Source of the DNA: an uncultured Muribaculaceae bacterium
GTDB taxonomy: Bacteria; Bacteroidota; Bacteroidia; Bacteroidales; Muribaculaceae
Direction of reading: 5' to 3'
Length of the DNA stretch: 28,886 nucleotides
Assembly: GCA_910588035.1 (NCBI GenBank)
Contig: CAJUPY010000019.1
Coordinates: 22,441 to 51,326 of the forward strand
A program made the translations under genes and the position numbers. Within the stretch, counting starts at the first letter, position 1. Each line of letters starts with the position of its first letter. This document shows, in pieces, positions 8,576 through 15,908 of this stretch. Under the pieces are notes generated by a model that had not been told where the DNA came from, did not search any database, and saw nothing but the letters and a program-made list of their open reading frames with translations.

Positions 8576-9529
8576 TCAGGCGTCGATCTGTCCGAGGCAC
8601 GAGAGAACGTTTGACTCGATGCGGGCTGTGAGATCGCTTTCAGGAGCTTTCTCGAAACGGCGTCCGGTCACGTGTTCATAGAGCTCGATGTAGCGGTCAG
8701 ATACCTCGTTGCAGAATTCGGGTGTCATTTCGGGCACCTTTTGTCCGGTTTTGCCCATGAAGCCGTTGTCGATGAGCCATTGACGGACAAATTCTTTTGA
8801 GAGCTGACGCTGCGGCAGGCCTTTTTCGAAGCGTTCCATGTATCCGTCGGCATAGAAGTAGCGTGATGAGTCGGGGGTATGTATCTCGTCGATGAGAATC
8901 ACTTTTCCGTCGCGTTTGCCGAATTCATATTTTGTGTCGACAAGAATCAATCCTTTGTCGGCTGCCATTTGGGTACCGCGTTCGAAAAGCGCGCGTGTGT
9001 AGCGTTCCATGACCTCGTAGTCTTCTTTCGAGACGATGCCCTGGGCGATTATCTCCTCGCGTGAGATGTTTTCGTCGTGGCCTGCATCGGCTTTGGTGGT
9101 CGGGGTTATGATGGGTTCGGGAAAACGTTCGTTCTCGCGCATTCCGTCGGGAAGTCTGACTCCGCAGAGCTCACGGCAACCGGCCTGATATTCGCGCCAT
9201 GCGCTGCCGGTCAGATATCCGCGTATGATCATCTCCACTCTGAAGCCTTCACATTTGTATCCGACAGTGACCATCGGATCGGGAGAGGCAAGTTTCCAGT
9301 TGGGGACGATGTCGGCTGTGGCATCAAGAAAATAACCTGCGATCTGGTTCAGAACCTGTCCTTTATAGGGAATTCCTTCGGGCAGAATCACGTCAAAAGC
9401 CGAGATGCGGTCGGTGGCGATCATTACCATGAGATCGTCGTTGATTGTGTAGACATCACGCACTTTGCCGTGGTAGACGGCAGTCTGGCGGGGAAATTTG
9501 AAGTCGGTCGAAACGAGTGTCGTTGCCAT
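8576..9529 (-). CDS. purC: Phosphoribosylaminoimidazole-succinocarboxamide synthase
   Basis: A 317-residue SAICAR synthetase of de novo purine synthesis. It joins CAIR and aspartate with ATP to give SAICAR in the cytoplasm. Recognisable blocks are GKVRDVYTIND near the N-terminus (nucleotide-binding loop), MIATDRISAFDVILPEGIPYKG, VEMIIRGYLTGSAWREYQ, and LILVDTKYEFG followed by LIDEIHTPDSSRY. The length fits the longer eukaryote-like/Bacteroidota form (about 310) rather than the roughly 240-residue E. coli form. It lies 42 bases downstream of phoH, probably in one transcript, and is followed by the hairpin at 8521-8557. Confidence 0.96.
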   Translation of the reverse strand: MATTLVSTDFKFPRQTAVYHGKVRDVYTINDDLMVMIATDRISAFDVILPEGIPYKGQVLNQIAGYFLDATADIVPNWKLASPDPMVTVGYKCEGFRVEMIIRGYLTGSAWREYQAGCRELCGVRLPDGMRENERFPEPIITPTTKADAGHDENISREEIIAQGIVSKEDYEVMERYTRALFERGTQMAADKGLILVDTKYEFGKRDGKVILIDEIHTPDSSRYFYADGYMERFEKGLPQRQLSKEFVRQWLIDNGFMGKTGQKVPEMTPEFCNEVSDRYIELYEHVTGRRFEKAPESDLTARIESNVLSCLGQIDA

Positions 9530-9571
9530 GATTGATGATTGGATTTATTTTGTTTGGTGTTTGATTTGCCG

Positions 9572-10549
9572 TTATTGCGGAGTGTCCGCCTGATTGCCGG
9601 GCTGTGGCTCCGGTTGTCCGTCGAACCGTTCATAGGCCTCTACAATGCGTTGAACCAGGGCGTGGCGCACGATATCTTTCTTACCGAACTCCACAAAGCC
9701 GATTCCGGGAACGTTTTTCAGTACTCTGAGCGCGTGTATCAGTCCCGACTGGGTCGAGCGCGGCAGGTCAATCTGGGTCATGTCGCCTGTGATTATCATC
9801 TTGGCGTTCATTCCGAGACGTGTCAGGAACATTTTGATCTGGTGGGTCGTGGTGTTCTGTGCCTCGTCGAGCACGATTACCGCGTCGTTGAGCGTGCGGC
9901 CGCGCATGAAGGCGAGTGGCGCGATCTGAATCACCTTTGTCTCCATGTATTCCTTGAGTTTCACTGCGGGAATCATGTCTTCGAGCGCGTCGTAGAGCGG
10001 TTGAAGATATGGGTCGATCTTGTCTTTCATGTCGCCGGGAAGAAATCCGAGTTTCTCACCTGCCTCGACTGCCGGACGCGACAAGATGATTTTTCTTACC
10101 TCCCTGTTTTTCAGCGCGCGGACGGCCAGTGCGATCGCTATGTAGGTTTTGCCGGTTCCTGCCGGACCGAGAGCGAATGTGAGGTCGTTTTTCTGAAATG
10201 TCTCGACCAGAAGCTGCTGGTTTGGCGTGCGTCCGGTGATGGGTTTGCCGTTGATGCCATAGATGATGACATCATCTTTTTTCATCTCATGGGGTTCTTT
10301 CCCTTTGACTATGTCGATGATGACATCTTCGGGCAATTTGTTGTAGCGGTTGCAGTAGGCTTCGAGTTCTTTCATTTTCTTTTCAAACTCGGCGGTTTCT
10401 GCCTGCTCGCCGATGACCTTCATGACCGATCCTCTTGCCGCGAGCCTCAGTTTTGGATAGAGGTTGCGAATCAGCTGAAGGTTGCTGTTGTTGACTCCGT
10501 AGAAGCTGACCGGATCAACGCTGTCGATGATTATGATGCGTTCAATCAT
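9572..10549 (-). CDS. phoH: PhoH-family ATPase
   Basis: A 325-residue PhoH-like P-loop ATPase. An N-terminal KH-like region (about 1-90) precedes the ATPase domain, with Walker A GPAGTGKT at 128-135, the PhoH block SRPAVEAGEKLGFLPGD, and Walker B VIVLDEAQN. Family members are cytoplasmic and linked to RNA metabolism and phosphate or stress responses; the precise role is unsettled. It is the first gene of a probable phoH-purC unit. A Bacteroidota promoter lies directly upstream (10573-10604) with an inverted repeat across its spacer. The C-terminal tail is proline- and glutamine-rich and probably disordered. Confidence 0.95.
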   Translation of the reverse strand: MIERIIIIDSVDPVSFYGVNNSNLQLIRNLYPKLRLAARGSVMKVIGEQAETAEFEKKMKELEAYCNRYNKLPEDVIIDIVKGKEPHEMKKDDVIIYGINGKPITGRTPNQQLLVETFQKNDLTFALGPAGTGKTYIAIALAVRALKNREVRKIILSRPAVEAGEKLGFLPGDMKDKIDPYLQPLYDALEDMIPAVKLKEYMETKVIQIAPLAFMRGRTLNDAVIVLDEAQNTTTHQIKMFLTRLGMNAKMIITGDMTQIDLPRSTQSGLIHALRVLKNVPGIGFVEFGKKDIVRHALVQRIVEAYERFDGQPEPQPGNQADTPQ

Positions 10550-10572
10550 GCGTTTCGTTTGAAAAGATTTGC

Positions 10573-10604
10573 AAATTTAATCATAAACGGCGGCCGAAGC
10601 AAGC
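10573..10604 (-). promoter_or_regulatory. Promoter of phoH with overlapping inverted repeat
   Basis: On the minus strand, CTTG (10601-10604), a 20-base spacer and TAAATTTG (10573-10580) match the Bacteroidota consensus apart from the first -33 base. A perfect 9-bp inverted repeat (10584-10592 with 10604-10612) covers the spacer and -33 box and could be an operator. Confidence 0.6.
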
Positions 10605-10664
10605 CGTTTATATATTAAATGAAAAATTGGTTAAAATAGTTCGGCTTGTTGCTACAACCAACAT

Positions 10665-10704
10665 AAGGGAGCACCATGCCGCTTCGCGACACCGGGGCTC
10701 CCTT
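10665..10704 (-). terminator. Probable terminator of the secG operon
   Basis: The inverted repeat AAGGGAGC (10665-10672) with GCTCCCTT (10697-10704) extends inward by three more pairs with one mismatch, around a loop of about 18 bases. It lies about 40 bases after the secG stop. No long T-run follows, so the call rests on stem strength and position. Confidence 0.55.
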
Positions 10705-10742
10705 TGTTAAGGGGTCAACTGGAGTTTGACGGTGGCGGCTGA

Positions 10743-11096
10743 TTAGAGCGAGTCGCCTGTTTCCTCGACTACGGCCTCTTCTACGACCTGAACGTCGGGG
10801 GTTGTTGAGTATTCCGTACCTTCGATAACCTGGGCTGCGGGTGCTTTCACGCGTGAACCGGTGCGGCCTACGCTGTTGGGCATCACGAATGCCGATGCGA
10901 TCGCGAGAATGGCGATGATTGAAGCAAGAGTCCAGGTCGCTTTCTCGATGAAATCATTTGTGCGTCGAACACCCATGATCTGGTTTGAACCTGAGAAATT
11001 TGAGGCGAGACCACCGCCTTTTGATTTCTGTACGAGCACTACAATGATCAGGAGAACTGCGATGAGAACGGTTAATACGATAAGAATTGGGTACAT
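10743..11096 (-). CDS. secG: Protein translocase subunit SecG
   Basis: A 117-residue SecG of the SecYEG channel in the inner membrane. The first TM helix is at about residues 3-22, followed by VQKSKGGGLASNFSG, the conserved cytoplasmic loop with the GGG(L)A motif. The second TM helix is at about 52-72. The C-terminal tail is long, acidic and valine/glutamate-rich, as in other Bacteroidota SecG proteins. It is the last gene of the operon that starts at 14474, only 10 bases after the TPR-like gene, and is followed by a hairpin terminator. Confidence 0.95.
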   Translation of the reverse strand: MYPILIVLTVLIAVLLIIVVLVQKSKGGGLASNFSGSNQIMGVRRTNDFIEKATWTLASIIAILAIASAFVMPNSVGRTGSRVKAPAAQVIEGTEYSTTPDVQVVEEAVVEETGDSL

Positions 11097-11106
11097 TGCG
11101 TATCTG

Positions 11107-11847
11107 TTATTGTTTGGTTTTTTGTTGCTGGTTGATGATAAGTTTTTTCAAAAACCGTAATTGGTCTGCAAAGTAACAACTTTTTTCCGGATAATTCAAG
11201 TTTAATTGAGTTATAATTTCAAAAGCTTTGTCATAACGGCGTTGTTTTATGTATATCTGAGCCAGACTTTCGCTCAGAAGTGAGTCAGGAGCCGGTCTCG
11301 GGGCCGGAGTCCGTTGCTCATGGATGTCACCGTCAGACGGCGTTGTCTCCGGGATTGCGGGGTGAGCTTCCATGAATGAGTCGATGCGTCGGGCGGTGAT
11401 GTCGTCATCGGGCGGGAGAGAGTCGGTGCCGGCCGTTTCCTCAAGCATGGCGCCATAGTCGGGCACGGGATTGAAGATGAGGCGTTCGAGCATTTGTGTC
11501 TCTTCATCTGACGGGGTGCCGTAGTTCTCGAGAAATGTCGAAATGGCATCGTCGGTCGTGATGCCGGCTTTTTCCTGCGGCGGATAGAAATTGTCAAACT
11601 CCGGGGCCTCGGGCGAAGCGAGGCGGTAGAGGGTCGACGGGTCTGAGGCGGTGAGGGCGATTCGCTTGTGTATTCTGCCGCTTACCTCCTGTGGCAGGCG
11701 GTCGCCGTAGTTTTTCAGCAGCATGGCCGAGGGAAAAGCGAAATAGGGGTAGATCGTGGCGAGATTGTCGGCTGCCGTGATGGCGTCGTCGACTGGCAGT
11801 GAACCGGCGATCAGTCCTTGTAGTTGCTGAAGTTGGTTGTCGGTCAT
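11107..11847 (-). CDS. TPR-like protein between lptE and secG
   Basis: A 246-residue soluble protein. The ATG at 11847 (MTDNQLQQ) is chosen because it lies 14 bases after the lptE stop; an extension to 11925 would overlap lptE by more than 60 bases. The N-terminal half is helical, the middle (about 110-195) is acidic, proline-rich and probably disordered, and the C-terminus carries a TPR-like pair (LAQIYIKQRRYDKAFEIITQL, then LNYPEKSCYFADQLRFLKKL). The same kind of gene between lptE and secG is, as I recall, usual in Bacteroidales. A supporting role in envelope biogenesis is possible by context only. Confidence 0.8.
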   Translation of the reverse strand: MTDNQLQQLQGLIAGSLPVDDAITAADNLATIYPYFAFPSAMLLKNYGDRLPQEVSGRIHKRIALTASDPSTLYRLASPEAPEFDNFYPPQEKAGITTDDAISTFLENYGTPSDEETQMLERLIFNPVPDYGAMLEETAGTDSLPPDDDITARRIDSFMEAHPAIPETTPSDGDIHEQRTPAPRPAPDSLLSESLAQIYIKQRRYDKAFEIITQLNLNYPEKSCYFADQLRFLKKLIINQQQKTKQ

Positions 11848-11861
11848 GGTGTAAGCTTGAT

Positions 11862-12392
11862 TTACCAGTTGCCTAAAGTGGCATTGAATATCAATTCGAC
11901 AAGTTCCTTTGAGATCTGTTGGCAAAGTTCGTCCTGAACGTCAGTGATCATCTCCGAGCTGTCAAAGTCGCGATAGGCCGAGAAGGTCTGGTCAATGTCG
12001 TTTTTCTCGTTCTTGGAGTCGGTATACTTTACTCTGACGGTGATGGTCAGACGTGTCCGCGAGGCGTAGGCATCTTCTGTCACAGCTTGTGGCGACAGGC
12101 TGTAACCTGTAATCTCTCCTTCCATTTTAAGGTCTGAGTTACCGTCGGTAGTCTGCAGACGTGTGTTGCGAGTGATGTAGTCGAGCAGCTCAAGCTCGAA
12201 CATCTGTTGCAGAGGTGCATAGACCAGGGCCGAGCGTATCGGGAATTCGCCCACGTTGATGGTCTTGTAGACCGTGTAGTCGAGAGCCGCTCCGTTGAAT
12301 TTATAGCTGATGCGGCAACTTTGAGATGTCAGCAGCATGACGGCGGCGACCAGCAGACGGCAGATTGTGCAGACCGGTTTATTCAAGATCAT
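11862..12392 (-). CDS. lptE: LptE-type LPS-assembly lipoprotein
   Basis: A 176-residue outer-membrane lipoprotein candidate. It has a hydrophobic leader with a possible lipobox ending at C26 (LLTSQSC; position -2 is atypical), then the Bacteroidota LptE pattern with a CRISYKF start, a conserved KTINVGEFP strand and a beta-alpha-beta layout. LptE plugs the LptD barrel and helps insert LPS into the outer leaflet. The start overlaps the end of the sigma-54 activator gene by 14 bases, implying coupled translation. The family assignment rests on the sequence pattern plus the conserved position next to secG. Confidence 0.82.
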   Translation of the reverse strand: MILNKPVCTICRLLVAAVMLLTSQSCRISYKFNGAALDYTVYKTINVGEFPIRSALVYAPLQQMFELELLDYITRNTRLQTTDGNSDLKMEGEITGYSLSPQAVTEDAYASRTRLTITVRVKYTDSKNEKNDIDQTFSAYRDFDSSEMITDVQDELCQQISKELVELIFNATLGNW

Positions 12393-13632
12393 ATTCTTTA
12401 ATTTTGCGATAGAGGGTTCGTTCTGAAATGTTCAGCTCGCGTGCGGCGGCTTTCCGTCGTCCGTCGTTACGCTCAAGGGCACGTTTGATCGTCTCGCGTT
12501 CGGTGTCTTCGAGTGTCAGCGACGAGGCGTCGCTGTCGGCGTGATCGTGAATCGGGCTCTTCAGAATTATGTCGGTGGCCGTCGGCTGATATTTGACCAA
12601 TGTCGTCACCCCCCGCTGGAGGTTGGACGAATCGGATGCTGTGACCTCGACGGCAGCCGGAATCTCATGGGTGAACAATTGGGGGCGGCTTTCGATTTTC
12701 TCGCGCAGCTCGTCGATCTCGCGTTGCATTCTGAAAATGAGATTGAACAGCATCTCGCGTTCCTGCATGTAGGAGTGGGGCGACGATGAGTCGCGGTCGG
12801 GGTGCAGGGTAGGGGTGAATGTCGTCGCGACAGGCAGGTAACTGCGTAGCTTTTCTTCAGAAATCTCACCTCCGGCCTCGAAAATCGAGATTTGTTCGAC
12901 AATGTTTTTCAGTTGTCGAACATTGCCGGGCCAGCGGTAGTCGAGCAGCAGACGCCGTGCTTCTTCTTCAAAAAAGATCGGAGGCAGTTTGTAGCGTTCG
13001 GCCGAGTCTGAAGCAAACTTGCGGGCGAGCAATATGATGTCGTTGCCACGGTCGCGCAGCGGTGGAACCGGAATCTGCACGCCCGACAGGCGGTAGAACA
13101 GGTCTTCGCGGAACTTGCCCTCGCGCATCGCCTTCGCCATGTCGACGTTGGTGGCCGCGACAATCCTGATGTTTGTTTTCTGAACGGTCGATGATCCGAC
13201 CTTGATGAATTCGCCGCTCTCCAGCACTCTGAGCAGACGTGCCTGGGTTGTCAGTGGTAGCTCGGCGACTTCGTCAAGGAAGATCGTGCCTCCGTCTGCC
13301 TCCTCAAAATAGCCTTTTCGGGCAGAGACCGCACTTGTGAATGCTCCTTTCTCATGTCCGAAAAGTTCTGAGTCGATTGTGCCTTCCGGAATCGCGCCGC
13401 AGTTGACGGCGATATATTTCGAGTGTTTGCGTGAACTGAAATTGTGAATGATCTTTGGGAAAAACTCCTTACCTGTTCCGCTCTCGCCGACAATGAGCAC
13501 CGACATGTCGATCGGCGCGACCTGAATGGCGCGTGAAATGGCGGCGGTCAGTGCGGGGGCGTTCCCGACTATGCCGAGCCTGAGCTTGGCCTGTTTGACT
13601 TCGGCCGATTGTTCTTCAGCGATTATTTGCAT
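12379..13632 (-). CDS. Sigma-54-dependent transcriptional activator (no receiver domain)
   Basis: A 417-residue bacterial enhancer-binding protein. Only about 20 residues precede the AAA+ domain, so there is no receiver, PAS or GAF sensor. Walker A is GESGTGKE at 49-56. The sigma-54 contact loop reads GAFTSA at 96-101 instead of the usual GAFTGA. Walker B is GGTIFLDEV near 114-122, and the sensor region includes RWPGNVRQL at 233-241. A linker of about 110 residues (270-380) leads to a Fis-type helix-turn-helix at about 375-417 (RRKAAARELNISERTLYRKI). The gene overlaps the acyltransferase gene by 10 bases and lptE by 14. Its targets are unknown. Confidence 0.93.
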   Translation of the reverse strand: MQIIAEEQSAEVKQAKLRLGIVGNAPALTAAISRAIQVAPIDMSVLIVGESGTGKEFFPKIIHNFSSRKHSKYIAVNCGAIPEGTIDSELFGHEKGAFTSAVSARKGYFEEADGGTIFLDEVAELPLTTQARLLRVLESGEFIKVGSSTVQKTNIRIVAATNVDMAKAMREGKFREDLFYRLSGVQIPVPPLRDRGNDIILLARKFASDSAERYKLPPIFFEEEARRLLLDYRWPGNVRQLKNIVEQISIFEAGGEISEEKLRSYLPVATTFTPTLHPDRDSSSPHSYMQEREMLFNLIFRMQREIDELREKIESRPQLFTHEIPAAVEVTASDSSNLQRGVTTLVKYQPTATDIILKSPIHDHADSDASSLTLEDTERETIKRALERNDGRRKAAARELNISERTLYRKIKEYDLE

Positions 13633-14474
13633 GAACGTAGGGCGTAGGTTTTACTTTTCAGGAACAGGCCGAACTCTTCGACCGAGCCCTGATGTTTCTG
13701 TTGCTCCTCGACTGAGATCGGATCGCCTATCGAAACATGGATCTCCTTGCCGACCTTGCGGAACACTTCGGCCGGCAGACGCATTGTGCGCAGTTGCCAG
13801 CTTATGCGGCCGAGCAGATTGAACCACCAGGAGTTGCTGCCGTGGAAAAAAATTGGAATTACGGGCACCTTGAGCTGTTCGATCAGTCTGACCACAGTCG
13901 GTTGCCACTCGCGGTCGTTGAGTTCTCCCTTCCAGTTGATTTTGGAAACGGCTCCGGCGGGAAAGAAGCCGACCGGTTTTCCCGATCTGACCTGTTTGAT
14001 CACCTCGCGTATGCCGTGCATCGAAACCGCTTTTTTCTTCGGATCGTTTGAGGCAAGGGCGTCGACGGCGATGAAGTTCGGGCGCATGGCCGAGATCTGG
14101 TTGAGAATCATGTTTACCATGACCTTGTATTCAGGCCGCTGACGGGTGAGAAGATAGATCAGCGTGATGCCGTCGAGCGCACCGAACGGGTGGTTTGAAA
14201 CAGTTACGAAAGCACCCTGAGGCAAATGTTCAAGAATCTCCTCATTGTCGACTCTCAGTTTGATCTTGAAGTCGTCGATCAACATTCGTTTGACGAACTC
14301 TGGTCCCGGGGTGTCGCAGTTGCGTTCATGGACAGCGTTGACCTTGTCGACAGACAGCCAGTGAAGAAGCGTGTTGACGAGTTTCTCATGACCTTCAAGA
14401 CGTGGAACCATCTTGACAATGTCATTGTAGTCGAGAACTGTCGGTTTTATGCAGATATTTTCTTTCTGTTCCAT
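13623..14474 (-). CDS. PlsC-type lysophospholipid/glycerolipid acyltransferase
   Basis: A 283-residue acyltransferase of the LPLAT superfamily. The catalytic block is NHPFGALDG at residues 94-102, which gives a His-x5-Asp spacing (H95, D101) rather than the usual His-x4-Asp; I recall this variant from hemolysin-like and lipid O-acyltransferases of Bacteroidota. FFPAGAVS (the substrate-binding EGT/PAG-type block) follows near 170. It likely acylates a membrane lipid, and a role in glycine-lipid or phospholipid synthesis is possible. The ATG at 14474 is preferred; an upstream in-frame TTG at 14495 overlaps the promoter. It is the first gene of the operon running to secG. Confidence 0.85.
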   Translation of the reverse strand: MEQKENICIKPTVLDYNDIVKMVPRLEGHEKLVNTLLHWLSVDKVNAVHERNCDTPGPEFVKRMLIDDFKIKLRVDNEEILEHLPQGAFVTVSNHPFGALDGITLIYLLTRQRPEYKVMVNMILNQISAMRPNFIAVDALASNDPKKKAVSMHGIREVIKQVRSGKPVGFFPAGAVSKINWKGELNDREWQPTVVRLIEQLKVPVIPIFFHGSNSWWFNLLGRISWQLRTMRLPAEVFRKVGKEIHVSIGDPISVEEQQKHQGSVEEFGLFLKSKTYALRSCK

Positions 14475-14492
14475 TGAAATTCTTTTAACTTG

Positions 14493-14524
14493 CAAAGTTA
14501 CTCAATTCCCGACAATAGTCCAAA
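14493..14524 (-). promoter_or_regulatory. Promoter of the acyltransferase-secG operon
   Basis: On the minus strand, TTTG (14521-14524), exactly 20 bases and TAACTTTG (14493-14500) match the Bacteroidota consensus perfectly. The start codon is at 14474, so the leader is very short. Confidence 0.8.
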
Positions 14525-14610
14525 AAAACATCACGGGTCTGATCACGACATCTCTATGCTTGACAGATTCATCTGACACACTGCGATATCGACATTGCGG
14601 CATCTTCAGT

Positions 14611-15567
14611 TCAGTCATTCAGAACGCAGTCGAGAATGGGTTTGATGACCGCCCTGCCGGTAAACATTCTCAGGTTTCCACCGCAGTCGATAACTCCGTT
14701 GTCGGTCATCTGTTTCTCGTTTCGTGCGATTGCCTGAAGCAGAACCATGTGGAATGCCATCGCATCGTCTATCTCGCCGATGTTGTGTCTGAAGAAATCG
14801 ACCGGAACGAGATGTGCATATTCCTTGTCCCATTCGGCGTTGCGTTCGGCAATGACAAGAGTTTCCCGCTCGGCTTCAGCCTCGCGGTATATGTTTTCAA
14901 ACCGGCCGATGAGCCCGTTCAGTTCGTGATTGCCGGCTATATCTTCGTAAAGCTTTGCCAAAGTGCGGTAAATAATTGTCTCGCAGATGTTTGTGACGTA
15001 CTCCAACAATGCGCTGCGGAAGACGATGATATCTTCTGAATTGTTGTTCAACAGATGCTCTCTGAGGGTGATGCGGCGTGCGGCTTCATATTTCTGTTGC
15101 AAGTCATATTCGTCGGGGGTGTTTGCCGGAATCGCGGCATAGTCTTCAGCCATTTTCTTCACATCTGCGAGAAAGCGGCGCAAGTTGTCGGCCATGTCGT
15201 CTATGCCCTGTAGCCACACCAACCGCTCGACGCGGTCGATGATCGGGGTAATGAAGTTTGAGGCGGAATACTCTCCGGCAATGATATTGCTGAATTCATC
15301 GGCGATAGTCCTCACAAGCGACGGACTGAGCCATTCGGGCAACTCGTTGACAATCTTGCCCTCGTTGTCGGTGAGCAGCGAAAGGGAGAGATAACGGTCA
15401 CATACGGGCCGAATGGCATCTTTCATCTTGCGGTAGAGACGGTTGATGTCTATTTCTTGTTTTAGTTTCAGCGACACTTCGTCAGACGTCAGCAACGGTT
15501 TGCGCAACACTACAAACGTGATGAAGTCGCGCTTTATGAGTGTGTCGAGATATTCTTGTTTGTTCAT
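14611..15567 (-). CDS. Unrecognised 318-residue protein, last gene of the TIR-STAND operon
   Basis: I do not recognise this family. The 318-residue product looks almost entirely alpha-helical and soluble, with no signal peptide, membrane segment or nucleotide-binding motif. It is rich in charged residues, with heptad-like stretches around 200-235 (FENIYREAEAERETLVIAERNAEW). The N-terminus starts MNKQEYLDTLIKRDF, similar in style to the STAND protein's MNKYIGL but without real similarity. It lies 26 bases downstream of the RyR-domain gene and is probably co-transcribed; a weak internal promoter candidate sits at 15584-15591. Context suggests a regulator, adaptor or effector for the operon. No terminator was recognised after it. 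Confidence 0.75.
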   Translation of the reverse strand: MNKQEYLDTLIKRDFITFVVLRKPLLTSDEVSLKLKQEIDINRLYRKMKDAIRPVCDRYLSLSLLTDNEGKIVNELPEWLSPSLVRTIADEFSNIIAGEYSASNFITPIIDRVERLVWLQGIDDMADNLRRFLADVKKMAEDYAAIPANTPDEYDLQQKYEAARRITLREHLLNNNSEDIIVFRSALLEYVTNICETIIYRTLAKLYEDIAGNHELNGLIGRFENIYREAEAERETLVIAERNAEWDKEYAHLVPVDFFRHNIGEIDDAMAFHMVLLQAIARNEKQMTDNGVIDCGGNLRMFTGRAVIKPILDCVLND

Positions 15568-15583
15568 TTCTCACATTTTTCAA

Positions 15584-15591
15584 CAAATATA
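15584..15591 (-). promoter_or_regulatory. Possible internal promoter -7 box
   Basis: TATATTTG on the minus strand fits the TAnnTTTG consensus and is the same octamer as at the operon's main promoter. The -33 region is weak (TTTC about 20 bases upstream). It lies 16 bases before the start of the 318-residue gene. Confidence 0.3.
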
Positions 15592-15593
15592 CG

Positions 15594-15881
15594 TCAAGTT
15601 TTTGAAATTTTGAAACCTGATTTCAAAATCAGTTTCAAAGTCTCTTGAGAAGTCGCCCGGTCATACTCTTTTTCGCTTTCGGGCAGATCGTCATACCTGA
15701 CAAGACATGGGTGCTTCTTGTTGACGTCGTCACGTTCCGGACCATAGGTCCACCCGTCTCTGATTCGGTTCTGTGACCACACTTCGTGCACGTTTCTTGC
15801 CATTTCCTCGATCAGAGGCAGCAGTTCGTCGGGTAGTTTGATGTCGCTTGTGTCGACAGGGGCGGGAATATAATTATTCAT
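15594..15881 (-). CDS. Stand-alone RyR-domain protein
   Basis: A 95-residue protein that is essentially one ryanodine-receptor repeat (RyR) domain. The diagnostic pattern is clear: YIPAPVDTSDI near residues 4-14, LP..L..L.E.MARNVHEVWS at about 16-37, RIRDGWTYGPERDD at 39-52, KKHPCLVRYDDLPESEKEYDR at 55-75, then a terminal helix. In animals this domain is part of the Ca2+ release channel; bacterial examples occur in predicted nucleotide-signalling and conflict operons, with unknown ligand. The gene is 27 bases downstream of the STAND gene and 26 upstream of the 318-residue gene. With no membrane segment it is probably a cytoplasmic ligand-binding or partner-binding module. Confidence 0.88.
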   Translation of the reverse strand: MNNYIPAPVDTSDIKLPDELLPLIEEMARNVHEVWSQNRIRDGWTYGPERDDVNKKHPCLVRYDDLPESEKEYDRATSQETLKLILKSGFKISKT

Positions 15882-15908
15882 GATCTGTAATTTTGTTGGT
15901 ATGATTTC

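Noticed and set aside
14475..14610. Terminator after the 318-residue gene
   Set aside because: Only short imperfect stems such as CAGAT-TC-ATCTG were found. The T-run near 14521-14527 overlaps the next promoter and has no convincing stem before it.
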